DNA of 64,000 bases, taken from Rhizobium sp. EC-SD404 (GTDB lineage: Bacteria; Pseudomonadota; Alphaproteobacteria; Rhizobiales; Rhizobiaceae). Below, in pieces: positions 26,280 through 36,803 of the stretch. The number at the start of each line of letters is the position of its first letter. Position 1 is the first letter of the stretch. Under the pieces are notes generated by a model. It worked only from the letters and a program-made list of their open reading frames with translations. It made no database searches and had not been told where the DNA came from. Location of the stretch: NCBI RefSeq assembly GCF_902498825.1, contig NZ_LR701459.1:1432001-1496000 (forward strand), given 5' to 3'. The translations under genes and the position numbers were made by a program.

Positions 26280-27362
26280 ATGCTGGAGCTCAAGGGCGTC
26301 ACCAAGATGGTGGGTGCCGAGACCCATATCAGCGACATCAACCTGATGCTGGAGCCGGGAACGCTGAACGTCCTGCTTGGTCCGACGCTGTCCGGCAAGA
26401 CGAGCCTGATGCGGCTGATGGCGGGGCTCGATCAGCCGACCAAAGGGCAGGTGTTCTTTCGGGGCAAGGATGTGACCGGCGTTTCCGTCCAGAAGCGCGA
26501 CGTCGCCATGGTCTACCAGCAGTTCATCAATTATCCCGCGCTGACCGTTTACGAAAACATCGCTTCCCCCATGCGGGTCGCAGGCGTCGACAAGGCGACG
26601 ATCGACAAGGAAGTGCGCAAGACGGCCGAGTTGCTGAAGCTGACGCCGATGCTCGATCGCACGCCGCTCAATCTCTCCGGCGGGCAGCAGCAGCGCACGG
26701 CGCTTGCCCGCGCCATCGTGAAGAACGCCGGTCTGGTGCTGCTCGATGAGCCGCTCGCCAACCTCGATTACAAGCTGCGCGAGGAACTGCGCCTCGAGCT
26801 GCCGCGCATCTTCGCCGAAAGTGGCGCCATCTTCGTCTATGCGACGACCGAGCCAAGCGAAGCGCTGCTTCTTGGCGGCAACACGGCGACGCTCAGCGAA
26901 GGCCGCATCACGCAGTTCGGACCGACGATCGACGTCTACCGCGAGCCCGCCGATATCCTGACGGCAGAAACCTTTGCCGATCCGCCGCTGAACGCCATCG
27001 ATGTCGTCAAGCGCAACGGGCGCTTCGTCATGGAAGGCGATGCCAGCGTACCGGCGCAAGGCGCGCTCGGGTCGCTTGCCGACGGTCCGTACCGCATGGC
27101 TTTCCACCCGCATCAATTGCGGCTCGAGCGGATCGGCGAAGATCATGCGCCGATCACTGCGCGGGTGACAGTGACGGAGATCACCGGTTCGGAAAGCTTC
27201 ATCCACCTCGATTTCGCCGGCCAGAAATGGGTGGCGCTGGTGCACGGCATCCACGAGTTCGAACCGGATGCGATGGTCGAAGCCTATATCGACCCGCGCC
27301 ACATCCTCGTCTTCGACGCGCAGGGCCGACGGGCCACGGCGCCATCATCGCTTGCGGCGTGA
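26280..27362 (+). CDS. glpS: Glycerol-3-phosphate ABC importer ATPase GlpS
   Basis: A 360-residue ATPase of the CUT1-like group with a C-terminal regulatory OB-type domain. Walker A is GPTLSGKTS at residues 34-42, the signature LSGGQQQR at 132-139 is intact, and Walker B/D-loop reads VLLDEPLANLDY. The switch region, however, reads YATTEPSEA, with Thr190 where the catalytic His is expected. It pairs with GlpT, 10 bases downstream, which has the reciprocal defects. GGGAGGAGG precedes the ATG at 26280. Confidence 0.92.
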   Translation: MLELKGVTKMVGAETHISDINLMLEPGTLNVLLGPTLSGKTSLMRLMAGLDQPTKGQVFFRGKDVTGVSVQKRDVAMVYQQFINYPALTVYENIASPMRVAGVDKATIDKEVRKTAELLKLTPMLDRTPLNLSGGQQQRTALARAIVKNAGLVLLDEPLANLDYKLREELRLELPRIFAESGAIFVYATTEPSEALLLGGNTATLSEGRITQFGPTIDVYREPADILTAETFADPPLNAIDVVKRNGRFVMEGDASVPAQGALGSLADGPYRMAFHPHQLRLERIGEDHAPITARVTVTEITGSESFIHLDFAGQKWVALVHGIHEFEPDAMVEAYIDPRHILVFDAQGRRATAPSSLAA

Positions 27363-27372
27363 GGAGAAACCG

Positions 27373-28437
27373 ATGGCACGCATCGAGCTCGACCATATCC
27401 GTCACGCCTACATGGCGAACCCGCAATCGGCCGACGACTACGCGCTGAAAGAGGTGCACCACCAGTGGAACGACGGCGGCGCCTATGCGCTGCTCGGACC
27501 ATCGGGTTGCGGCAAGACGACGTTGCTCAACATCATTTCGGGGCTGTTGCGACCGTCGGAAGGACGTATTCGCTTCAACGGCGCCGACGTCACCACCCTG
27601 TCGACCGAAGAGCGCAACATCGCTCAGGTGTTCCAGTTTCCGGTCGTCTACGACACGATGACCGTATTCGACAATCTGGCCTTTCCATTGCGCAACCGCG
27701 GCATGGCAGAGGCGGACGTGAAGAAGCGCGTCACCGAGACGCTGGAAATGCTGGATCTTTCCGATCGCGCCGACAAGCGGGCGCGGGGCCTGACCGCCGA
27801 CCAGAAGCAGAAGATTTCGCTCGGGCGCGGCCTGGTGCGCCGCGACGTGAACGCCATTCTCTTCGACGAGCCGCTGACCGTCATCGATCCGCATCTGAAA
27901 TGGGTGCTTCGGTCGGAATTGAAGAAGCTGCACCGCCGCTTCGGCTTCACGATGGTCTACGTCACGCACGACCAGACGGAGGCGCTGACCTTCGCCGACA
28001 AGGTCGTCGTCATGTATGAAGGCGAGATCGTCCAAATCGGCACGCCGGACGAACTGTTCCGCAAGCCTGCCCACACCTTCGTTGGCTATTTCATCGGCTC
28101 GCCGGGCATGAATATCGTGCCGATCAAGCTCGATCAGGGGCGCGCGCGCCTCGGCGAACATGTGATCGATATTCCCGGGGCGACGCCCATGCCGGGCAAG
28201 ATGGAACTCGGCATCCGGCCGGAATTCGTCACGCTCGGTCGCGAAGGCATGTCCATCTCGATCTCGAAGATCGAAGATATCGGCCGCCACCGCATCGTAC
28301 GAGCGCAACTCGCTGATCATGATATCGCGGTGGTGGTTCCCGAGGATGGCGACATCCCGGCGGACCCGCGGGTCACCTTCGTGCCCGAGGGCATCAATCT
28401 CTATGCCGACTCCCGGCGCGTCGAGACGAGGGCCTGA
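27373..28437 (+). CDS. glpT: Glycerol-3-phosphate ABC importer ATPase GlpT
   Basis: A 354-residue ATPase, unrelated to the E. coli antiporter of the same name. Walker A is GPSGCGKTT at residues 42-50 and the switch histidine is His199 in VTHDQTEA. The ABC signature is degenerate, LTADQKQ in place of LSGGQQQ near residue 140, and the D-loop reads LTVIDP rather than the usual SxLD. With GlpS it would form a heterodimer with one canonical and one impaired ATP site. It ends two bases before glpP. GAGGAG precedes the start. Confidence 0.92.
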   Translation: MARIELDHIRHAYMANPQSADDYALKEVHHQWNDGGAYALLGPSGCGKTTLLNIISGLLRPSEGRIRFNGADVTTLSTEERNIAQVFQFPVVYDTMTVFDNLAFPLRNRGMAEADVKKRVTETLEMLDLSDRADKRARGLTADQKQKISLGRGLVRRDVNAILFDEPLTVIDPHLKWVLRSELKKLHRRFGFTMVYVTHDQTEALTFADKVVVMYEGEIVQIGTPDELFRKPAHTFVGYFIGSPGMNIVPIKLDQGRARLGEHVIDIPGATPMPGKMELGIRPEFVTLGREGMSISISKIEDIGRHRIVRAQLADHDIAVVVPEDGDIPADPRVTFVPEGINLYADSRRVETRA

Positions 28438-28439
28438 TC

Positions 28440-29306
<867 letters not shown>

Positions 29307-29307
29307 C

Positions 29308-30234
29308 ATGGCCGAACGGGAGGCAAGTGCTGTGGCAACCACCACGACCCTATTGCGCGAGAGTGCAGGTTCGCATCACGAAGCGCTCGGTCAGAGCGAG
29401 GCGGTGGCGCGCAAGATGCGCCGCCGAGGACGGGAATCCCGCTTTTCCTGGCTCGTCCCGACGCTCTATATCGTGTTCCTGATGTTGCCGATCTACTGGC
29501 TCGTCAACATGAGCTTCAAGACGAACACCGAGATCCTCGGCACGTTCTCGCTGTGGCCGCAGAACCCGACGCTGCGCAACTACATGGTGATCTTCACCGA
29601 CCCGGCCTGGTACTCCGGCTACATCAACTCGATCATCTACGTGACGCTGAACACGATTATTTCGGTGGGTGTCGCGTTGCCTGCGGCCTATGCGTTCTCG
29701 CGCTACAAGTTCCTCGGCGACAAGCATCTGTTCTTCTGGCTTTTGACGAACCGCATGGCGCCGCCGGCCGTCTTCGCGCTGCCGTTCCTGCAGCTCTATT
29801 CGTCCTTCGGCCTGATCGACACGCACATCGCCGTCGCGCTCGCGCACTGCCTGTTCAACGTGCCGCTGGCGGTCTGGATCCTCGAAGGCTTCATGTCCGG
29901 CGTGCCGAAGGAGATCGACGAGACCGCCTATATCGATGGCTATTCGTTCCCGCGTTTCTTCGTGAAGATCTTCATGCCGCTGATCGCGAGCGGCATCGGT
30001 GTCGCTGCATTCTTCTGCTTCATGTTCTCGTGGGTCGAACTGCTGTTGGCGCGCACGCTGACGACAACCGAGGCAAAGCCGATCGCCGCCACGATGACAC
30101 GTACCGTCTCGGCGTCGGGCCTCGACTGGGGCGTGCTGGCGGCGGCAGGTGTGCTCACCATCATCCCCGGCGCGCTCGTGATCTATTTCGTGCGCAACTA
30201 CATCGCCAAGGGCTTTGCCCTGGGCCGCGTCTGA
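29308..30234 (+). CDS. glpQ: Glycerol-3-phosphate importer permease GlpQ
   Basis: A 308-residue permease, partner of GlpP. A basic N-terminal tail of about 45 residues precedes the first helix (FLMLPIYWLV). The EAA loop is VPKEIDETAYIDGYSFPRFF. Six helices are predicted. It is not the E. coli phosphodiesterase that shares the symbol. An alternative inner start cannot be excluded because the N-terminal tail has low conservation character. Confidence 0.92.
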   Translation: MAEREASAVATTTTLLRESAGSHHEALGQSEAVARKMRRRGRESRFSWLVPTLYIVFLMLPIYWLVNMSFKTNTEILGTFSLWPQNPTLRNYMVIFTDPAWYSGYINSIIYVTLNTIISVGVALPAAYAFSRYKFLGDKHLFFWLLTNRMAPPAVFALPFLQLYSSFGLIDTHIAVALAHCLFNVPLAVWILEGFMSGVPKEIDETAYIDGYSFPRFFVKIFMPLIASGIGVAAFFCFMFSWVELLLARTLTTTEAKPIAATMTRTVSASGLDWGVLAAAGVLTIIPGALVIYFVRNYIAKGFALGRV

Positions 30235-30250
30235 GCAGAGGAGACCGGAC

Positions 30251-30532
30251 ATGGATTTTTCGTGGATGGCATGGACGGGGCCTACGGCGCTGTTCTTCCT
30301 TGGTATTCTGACGTTGCTGCTCGGCATGGGAGTCTGGGAATACTTTTCGCCCGGCGGCAATCCGCGGGTCGGCGTCCTGCGTTTCGAAACGACCCGTGGC
30401 GACCGGCTGTTCCTGTCGCTTTTGGGATCGGCATTCATTCATCTCGCATGGCTGGGGCTCGTCGGTCCCAATCTGTGGTGGGCTCTAGCCCTGTCGGTGG
30501 TCTACGCGATCGGCGTGTTCCGCTTCGTCTAG
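30251..30532 (+). CDS. glpU: Small membrane protein GlpU (DUF2160)
   Basis: A 93-residue protein with three hydrophobic helices and short polar loops, matching the DUF2160 type of small membrane protein that lies between the permeases and the binding protein in rhizobial glp operons. A GAGGAGA element precedes the ATG at 30251. The biochemical role is not known; conserved placement suggests it assists the transporter. Confidence 0.8.
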   Translation: MDFSWMAWTGPTALFFLGILTLLLGMGVWEYFSPGGNPRVGVLRFETTRGDRLFLSLLGSAFIHLAWLGLVGPNLWWALALSVVYAIGVFRFV

Positions 30533-30605
30533 GGAGAGGCAACGGGTCGCCGACATGGCGGCTCTCGGACGGCAAACTGCAATCGCACTCAAAGGGAGGA
30601 ACCTC

Positions 30606-32435
30606 ATGCGAAAGCAACTGTTCTCAACGACCACGGCGCTCGCGCTGCTTTGCGGAATGGGCGTTGCCCATGCCGACATGGAAGCAGCCCAAGCGTTTCT
30701 CGATGCCGAAATCGGCGACATGTCGTCGCTTTCGCGCGAGGAACAAGAAGCAGAAATGCAGTGGTTCATCGATGCGGCCGAACCGCTCGCCGGCATGGAG
30801 ATCCGCGTCGTTTCGGAAACGATCACCACGCATGAGTATGAAAGCCAGGTTCTGGCTCCGGCTTTCACCGCAATCACCGGTATCCAGGTCACTCACGATC
30901 TCATCGGTGAAGGCGACGTCGTTGAACGTTTGCAGTCGCAGATGCAGACCGGAGAAAACCTCTACGACGCCTATGTCAACGACTCGGATCTGATCGGCAC
31001 GCACTGGCGCTACCAGCAGGTGCGCAATCTGACCGACTGGATGGCAGGCGAGGGCGCCGACTTCACAAACCCGGACCTCGATCTGGAAGACTTCGTCGGC
31101 ATCTCCTTCACCACCGGCCCGGACGACAAGGTCTATCAGCTTCCGGTCCAGCAGTTCGCCAACCTCTACTGGTTCCGCTACGATCTCTTCACCGATCCGG
31201 AGATCATGGCTGAATTCGAAGCCGAGTACGGCTACGAACTCGGCGTGCCGATCAACTGGGCGGCCTACGAGGACATTGCCGAATTCTTCACCGGCAAGGA
31301 CATCGATGGCACCTCGATGTACGGCCACATGGACTACGGCCGCCGCGATCCGTCGCTCGGCTGGCGCTTCACCGATGCTTGGCTTTCGATGGCCGGCAAT
31401 GGCGACAAGGGCCTGCCGAACGGCTTGCCAGTTGACGAATGGGGCATCCGCGTCAACGAAAACTCGCAGCCGGTCGGCTCGTGCGTCGCCCGCGGCGGCG
31501 ATACCAACGGCCCGGCTTCGGTCTATGCCATCCAGAAATATCTCGACTGGCTGGCAGCCTACGCACCGCCGGAAGCTCAGGGCATGAACTTCTCCGAATC
31601 CGGTCCAGTGCCGGCTCAGGGTAACATCGCCCAGCAGATCTTCTGGTATACCGCGTTCACTGCCGACATGGTCGGCGAGGGCGCAGCCGCGGTTCTCAAC
31701 GAAGACGGCACGCCGAAGTGGCGCATGGCTCCCAGCCCGCACGGCGTCTACTGGCAAGAAGGCATGAAGCTCGGCTACCAGGATGCCGGCGCTTATACGC
31801 TGATGGAATCGACCCCTGTCGACCGTGCCCAGGCAGCCTGGCTCTACGGCCAGTTCATCGCCTCCAAGACCGTGGACGTGAAGAAGAGCCATGTCGGCCT
31901 GACCTTCATCCGCGAGTCGACCATCCAGCATGAGAGCTTCACCGAGCGTTCACCGGAACTCGGCGGTCTCGTCGAGTTCTACCGTTCGCCGGCCCGAGTC
32001 CAGTGGTCGCCGACGGGCACCAACGTGCCGGACTATCCGCGTCTCGCACAGCTTTGGTGGCAGGCAATCGGCGATGCGTCTTCGGGTGAGAAGACCGCGC
32101 AGGAAGCCATGGACCAGCTCTGCGCCGAGCAGGAAGCGGTGATGGAGCGTCTTGAGCGCTCGGGTATCCAGGGCGACCTGGGTCCTGTCCTCAACGAAGA
32201 AGAAAGCCTCGAGTACTGGAACGAGCAGGCACAGGCCAACGGCACGATTGCGCCGCAGCTCAAGAAAGAGAATGAGGACGAAGAGCCTCAGACGATCTCC
32301 TATGACGAGCTGATCCAGAGCTGGCAGGCAGCGGACGCGTCCGCACCGGCCGATGCTGGGGCCATGGAAGAGGAAGCAGCACCGGCGGAAGCCGACGCTC
32401 CGGTCGAACCCGAGGCTGAAGGCCAGCAGAACTGA
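30606..32435 (+). CDS. glpV: Glycerol-3-phosphate binding protein GlpV
   Basis: A 609-residue periplasmic solute-binding protein, much longer than most. A signal peptide (about residues 1-23, cleavage after AHA) is followed by a family 1-type binding fold from about residue 55, with NDSDLIGTHWRYQ, VYQLPVQQFANLYWFRYD and AGAYTLMESTPVD. The last 50 residues are a low-complexity acidic Ala/Glu/Pro tail. It presents glycerol-3-phosphate to GlpPQ. AGGGAGG precedes the ATG at 30606. A terminator-like hairpin follows, before glpK. Confidence 0.92.
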   Translation: MRKQLFSTTTALALLCGMGVAHADMEAAQAFLDAEIGDMSSLSREEQEAEMQWFIDAAEPLAGMEIRVVSETITTHEYESQVLAPAFTAITGIQVTHDLIGEGDVVERLQSQMQTGENLYDAYVNDSDLIGTHWRYQQVRNLTDWMAGEGADFTNPDLDLEDFVGISFTTGPDDKVYQLPVQQFANLYWFRYDLFTDPEIMAEFEAEYGYELGVPINWAAYEDIAEFFTGKDIDGTSMYGHMDYGRRDPSLGWRFTDAWLSMAGNGDKGLPNGLPVDEWGIRVNENSQPVGSCVARGGDTNGPASVYAIQKYLDWLAAYAPPEAQGMNFSESGPVPAQGNIAQQIFWYTAFTADMVGEGAAAVLNEDGTPKWRMAPSPHGVYWQEGMKLGYQDAGAYTLMESTPVDRAQAAWLYGQFIASKTVDVKKSHVGLTFIRESTIQHESFTERSPELGGLVEFYRSPARVQWSPTGTNVPDYPRLAQLWWQAIGDASSGEKTAQEAMDQLCAEQEAVMERLERSGIQGDLGPVLNEEESLEYWNEQAQANGTIAPQLKKENEDEEPQTISYDELIQSWQAADASAPADAGAMEEEAAPAEADAPVEPEAEGQQN

Positions 32436-32453
32436 TCCTTCTGCAGCGAACAG

Positions 32454-32481
32454 GGAGGCCGGGGTTCATTCCCCGGCTTCC
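32454..32481 (+). terminator. Terminator-like hairpin between glpV and glpK
   Basis: A stem of about 11 pairs centred on GCCGGGG / CCCCGGC with a six-base loop, followed by GTTT. It probably lowers read-through from the glp transporter genes into glpK. Confidence 0.65.
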
Positions 32482-32513
32482 GTTTATGCGCATAGGCACG
32501 AATGGGCGAATTC

Positions 32514-34016
32514 ATGACGGCGAAGCACATCCTTGCGATCGATCAGGGCACGACATCCAGCCGCGCCATCCTTTTTGACGAAGCGCGTCGCATCGTTGCC
32601 GTGGGCCAAAGGGAATTCCCGCAGCATTTCCCGCACTCCGGTTGGGTCGAACACGATCCGGAAGACATCTGGGAGAGCGTGATCTGGTCCGTTCGATCGG
32701 CGCTTGAGAAAGCTGGCCTGGAGGCCGGCGACGTCGCAGCCATAGGCATCACCAACCAGCGGGAAACGGTCGTCGTCTGGGATCGGGCCACGGGCAAACC
32801 GATCCACAACGCGATCGTCTGGCAGGACCGTCGCACCGCTCCGCTCTGCGCCGAGTTGCGCGAGGCGGGGCATGAGCCGATGGTCACAGAACGAACCGGT
32901 CTGCTGCTCGACCCGTATTTTTCGGGCACGAAGCTCGCCTGGATTTTGGAGAATGTTCCCGATGCGCGCGCCCGGGCGGAAAAGGGCGAGCTGTGTTTCG
33001 GCACGATCGACACGTTTCTCATCTGGCGCCTGACGGGCGGCCAGTCTTTCGTGACCGATGCGACCAACGCATCGCGCACGCTTCTCTGCAACATCGATAC
33101 GGTGAGTTGGGACGGGGACTTGCTGTCGCTCCTCAACATCCCGTCGCAGGCGCTAGCCGAAATCCGCGACTGTTCCGGTGAGTTCGGGGTCACGGATGCA
33201 GGCATTCTCGGCGCCGCCATCCCGATCCTCGGAGTAGCCGGCGATCAGCAGGCAGCCACGATCGGCCAGGCCTGCTTCAAGCCGGGTATGTTCAAATCGA
33301 CTTATGGGACAGGGTGTTTCGCTCTGCTCAACACCGGCGCAGATCGCGTTGCGTCGAACAACCGCCTGTTGACGACCATCGCCTACCGCCTTGATGGTGA
33401 GACCACTTACGCGCTTGAAGGTTCGATCTTCGTTGCGGGTGCAGCCGTTCAGTGGCTGCGCGATGGGCTCAAGATCTTGAAGGATGCTTCAGAGAGCGGG
33501 TCGCTCGCGGAAAAGTCGGATCAGCAACAGGATGTTTATCTGGTCCCGGCCTTCACCGGTCTTGGCGCACCCCATTGGGATGCGGACGCGCGTGGCGCGA
33601 TCTTCGGTCTGACCCGCAGCACGGGACCGGCAGAACTCGCGCGCGCTGCGCTCGAGTCTGTCTGTTTCCAGACACGCGATCTCCTCAACGCCATGCACCG
33701 CGACTGGTCCGGCGCCAATGGCGATACGGTGCTGCGCGTCGACGGCGGGATGGTGGCGTCCGATTGGACGATGCAATGCCTTGCCGACATTCTCGATGCG
33801 CCTGTCGATCGTCCGCGGATCTTGGAAACGACCGCACTCGGCGCGGCGTGGCTCGCCGGGTCTTATGCCGGTATCTGGCCGGATCGGGCAGGCTTTGCCG
33901 AAGATTGGGAACGTGATCGCCGCTTCGAGCCTGAGATGAGCGCCAAGACCCGTGAGCAAAAAATCTCCGGTTGGGACGATGCTGTCTCAAGAACGCTCTC
34001 CAAGCCGCTGGGTTAG
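32514..34016 (+). CDS. glpK: Glycerol kinase
   Basis: A 500-residue FGGY kinase that phosphorylates glycerol to glycerol-3-phosphate with ATP. The N-terminus [18 protein letters not shown] is the family phosphate-binding segment; the [12 protein letters not shown] and [14 protein letters not shown] blocks follow. The ATG at 32514 aligns with the usual glycerol kinase N-terminus; an in-frame ATG at 32502 would add four residues. It completes the glp block, feeding GlpD. It lies beyond the hairpin after glpV, so it may have an additional promoter. Confidence 0.95.
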   Translation: MTAKHILAIDQGTTSSRAILFDEARRIVAVGQREFPQHFPHSGWVEHDPEDIWESVIWSVRSALEKAGLEAGDVAAIGITNQRETVVVWDRATGKPIHNAIVWQDRRTAPLCAELREAGHEPMVTERTGLLLDPYFSGTKLAWILENVPDARARAEKGELCFGTIDTFLIWRLTGGQSFVTDATNASRTLLCNIDTVSWDGDLLSLLNIPSQALAEIRDCSGEFGVTDAGILGAAIPILGVAGDQQAATIGQACFKPGMFKSTYGTGCFALLNTGADRVASNNRLLTTIAYRLDGETTYALEGSIFVAGAAVQWLRDGLKILKDASESGSLAEKSDQQQDVYLVPAFTGLGAPHWDADARGAIFGLTRSTGPAELARAALESVCFQTRDLLNAMHRDWSGANGDTVLRVDGGMVASDWTMQCLADILDAPVDRPRILETTALGAAWLAGSYAGIWPDRAGFAEDWERDRRFEPEMSAKTREQKISGWDDAVSRTLSKPLG

Positions 34017-34213
34017 CCGTTTCAAAAGATTGTTTGTGACTTTCTTAACGTTGAAGCCAGTTCACGGTGGGTCAATACCTTGAAGTTGGTCCCCGTTCCT
34101 TTGCCGCGCGCCGAGATTGGACTACACAACCTGCGGATGTTGTTGCTTGGGAGATCGCGGTTGTGGAACGAGCAGACGTTGACAGGGGAAGCATCGGGAT
34201 TGGTTCGGTGGAG
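34017..34213. other. Intergenic region after glpK
   Basis: With the stretch around the small gene at 34214-34417 and the terminator near 34512, this 550-base gap contains no other supported feature. The open frame continues upstream of 34214 but has no family character. Confidence 0.4.
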
Positions 34214-34417
34214 ATGATCGAACCGGAATACAGGTTGGCCCTGCTGCGGGAGTGGCACGGCGCGCTGACGACGATCGTCGCTGCGGACCCCGCCGCCCAT
34301 GAGACGCGCCGGACGATCGACACGATCGAGGGCGAAATCGCCAAGCTCGAAATCGTCTGCAAAAAAAATTGCAAAAGTGCGGAACCGATAATCGGGTCGA
34401 ATGTTATTGGGTCGTAG
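34214..34417 (+). CDS. Small hypothetical protein
   Basis: A 67-residue open frame beginning MIEPEYRLALLREW, with GTGGAG immediately upstream. It is charged and mostly helical, with a cysteine and lysine-rich C-terminal third (VCKKNCKS). I do not recognise the family. It ends about 95 bases before a bidirectional terminator. The ribosome-binding site is its main support, so it may not be a real gene. Confidence 0.4.
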   Translation: MIEPEYRLALLREWHGALTTIVAADPAAHETRRTIDTIEGEIAKLEIVCKKNCKSAEPIIGSNVIGS

Positions 34418-34511
34418 CGTTCACAACGACGGGTTCTTTCCCCACCCCCCGAAACGCCCTGTCCGACGCTTACATTGCCTTGATGCCCGCCCCGAACCTC
34501 AAGGCAACCAT

Positions 34512-34543
34512 AAAAACCGGCTCTCCCCCCAGAGCCGGTTTTT
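34512..34543. terminator. Bidirectional terminator
   Basis: Stem AAAAACCGGCTCT with AGAGCCGGTTTTT around a CCCCCC loop, with T-runs on both strands. It serves the plus-strand glpK region and the minus-strand GGDEF-EAL gene, whose stop is 24 bases away. Confidence 0.92.
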
Positions 34544-34566
34544 TATTGTCCAGATTTCAGGGATCG

Positions 34567-36669
34567 TCAGGCGACCTTCTGCTGCAGAGGGGTGGCGGCA
34601 ACGATCGCTTCCGGCAGATCGAGCACAACACTCGTCGCCTTGGGCGCATTTTCCGCCAGCATCACATCTAGCGCCTGCTTGGCCAAAGGCCGGCCAAAAA
34701 AGAAACCCTGTACTTCGTGGCAACCCTCGGCGTTCAGGAAAGCGAGATGCTCCTCGGACTCCACGCCTTCGGCGAGGACTGGAATATCGAGGCTCGACCC
34801 GAGAATGATCGTCGCCCGAACGATGGCTGCCGCCTGTCGGTCGGTGTTGACGCCATCGACGAAGGACCGATCGATCTTGATCTTGTCGAACGGGAAGTTC
34901 TTGAGGGTGGCGAGCGACGAATATCCCGTGCCGTAGTCGTCCATGGCGATACGGACACCGAGGCTTTTCAGCTGTCGAATGACGTGCAGGGCGCGTGTCT
35001 GGTCTTCGATAATGCCCGTTTCCGTGATCTCCAGCTCCAGCCGCGATGCGGCTAGGCCGGAATTCAGCAAGGCCTCATGCACGACCGTGGGCAAGTGGGT
35101 CTGCGCCAGCTGCAGCGGAGCGACGTTGACGGCAATTCGATAGGGCTGGGCCCAGGTCGCAGCCTCTCGACAGGCCTCACGCAGCACCCATTCGCCGATT
35201 TCGCAGATCAGCCCTGATTCCTCGGCTATCGGGATGAACTCGACCGGCGATACCATACCCCGTTCGGGGTGGTTCCACCGCAGCAATGCCTCGAAGCCAA
35301 CGAGTTGGCGGCTCGCGGCGTCGTTTTGCGGTTGATAGTACAATTCAAGCTCACCCTTCGCCACAGCCTGACGGAGACTGACCGCCAACGCGCGCCGCGA
35401 GCGTTGCCCTTCGTCCATGGACTTGTCGTAGAAGCACACTGATGGCCCCTCGAGCGACTTTGCGCGGTACATCGCCAGATCGGCTTTGGTCAGCAGTTCC
35501 TCGGGCTTCTGGCCGTCGAGTGGGAAGATACTGATGCCGATGCTCGCACCGATCGACAGAAGGTGCTCGTCATAGGGGAACGGCTCGCAGACTGCAGCGA
35601 CGATATCGTCGGCAAACTGGGACGCTTCCGCCTTGGTGTAGATGCCCGATTTGACCGCTACGAACTCATCGCCGCCCACGCGAGCCAAGAATTCACCCGG
35701 CTTCATCATCCGCTGGATACGAGCGGCCAGTTCGCGCAGGAGCATGTCGCCTGCGGCATGGCCATGCACGTCGTTGACCATCTTGAAGCGGTCGAGATCG
35801 AAAGCGAAGAAGGCCGTTCGCGAAGCGTCTATGCCCCTGTCGCTCGTCAGCTTTTCCAGCTTGGAGTTGAGATAAGAGCGGTTCGGCAGGCTCGTCAGCG
35901 GATCATGGAGCGCGAGGTGACGATAGCGATCCACCGCTTCGTTCTGCGTCTGGATGTCGATGAAGTGAATGGCAGCGCCCGTCGCGAGGACCAGGACCAT
36001 GATCGAAACAATGCCAACGGCAAGTACCGATTGCGGGATCAGCATTTCCGGACGGAACGCACCTGCATCGGGAATGATGGTCATCGCGCCCATGGCTGTG
36101 AAATGCGTGCCGCAGATCGCGAGGATCAAAGCCGCGACGCTTCCATAGCGGCAGAACCGCGTGACCGGACGAACAGCGCGGTTCATGGCCAACGCTCCAA
36201 ACATCGCGCCGATGACCAACGAGGCGATCACGAGGTTCTCGTCCCAGACGACCGAACCCTGCAATTCATAAGCGTTGACGCCTGAATAATGCATGGTGCC
36301 GACGCCGAGACCCAGGATCGCTCCACCGGCTTCGGCCAGGTAGCTTTCTCGTCCGAGCGCCGTAATGAAGAAACCGCCAAAGGTTGCCGCGATGCCGATC
36401 AGCAGTGACAGGAAGGTCAGCTGCGGTTCATAGCCGTGCGGCACGCCGGGGTCGAAGCCCATCATGGCAGTGAAATGCGTCGTCCAGATCGTCGCTCCTG
36501 CCAGGAAGCTTGCCAGGAACAGCCAGGCATAGCGCCGGCCACCTTCCGAGCGGCGGACGCGGGAGAACAATCGGATCGAGATCAGGCACCCTGCCACGCA
36601 GATGAGTGCCGCCAGCAGCACGAACCGAAAATCGTGATCGATAACCAGGCAGGATAGGACTTTGACCAT
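34567..36669 (-). CDS. MHYT-GGDEF-EAL membrane signalling protein
   Basis: A 700-residue inner-membrane protein that makes or breaks cyclic di-GMP. The first 250 residues are an MHYT sensor of seven helices with the repeated THFTAMMGF, GTMHYSGVNAYE and THFTAMGAM motifs, proposed to bind copper or gases. The GGDEF domain follows (RVGGDEF intact), then EAL with EALLRW, DDYGTGYSSL and VLAEGVESEEH intact. Both domains look active, and the balance is unknown. The start at 36669 (MVKVLSCL) has a GAGG nearby; a longer frame to 36762 adds nonhelical residues. Confidence 0.9.
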   Translation of the reverse strand: MVKVLSCLVIDHDFRFVLLAALICVAGCLISIRLFSRVRRSEGGRRYAWLFLASFLAGATIWTTHFTAMMGFDPGVPHGYEPQLTFLSLLIGIAATFGGFFITALGRESYLAEAGGAILGLGVGTMHYSGVNAYELQGSVVWDENLVIASLVIGAMFGALAMNRAVRPVTRFCRYGSVAALILAICGTHFTAMGAMTIIPDAGAFRPEMLIPQSVLAVGIVSIMVLVLATGAAIHFIDIQTQNEAVDRYRHLALHDPLTSLPNRSYLNSKLEKLTSDRGIDASRTAFFAFDLDRFKMVNDVHGHAAGDMLLRELAARIQRMMKPGEFLARVGGDEFVAVKSGIYTKAEASQFADDIVAAVCEPFPYDEHLLSIGASIGISIFPLDGQKPEELLTKADLAMYRAKSLEGPSVCFYDKSMDEGQRSRRALAVSLRQAVAKGELELYYQPQNDAASRQLVGFEALLRWNHPERGMVSPVEFIPIAEESGLICEIGEWVLREACREAATWAQPYRIAVNVAPLQLAQTHLPTVVHEALLNSGLAASRLELEITETGIIEDQTRALHVIRQLKSLGVRIAMDDYGTGYSSLATLKNFPFDKIKIDRSFVDGVNTDRQAAAIVRATIILGSSLDIPVLAEGVESEEHLAFLNAEGCHEVQGFFFGRPLAKQALDVMLAENAPKATSVVLDLPEAIVAATPLQQKVA

Positions 36670-36803
36670 GCGACGGTGCCTCTTGTGTACACGATCCGCA
36701 TAGCCCCTAAATTCCCACCAAATTACAAATTGTGTCGAAGTTCCCGCTGGATGTGAGATCAAGATGTCTAAAACAGTAGGACGTGATTAATTGATCGTTG
36801 CGG

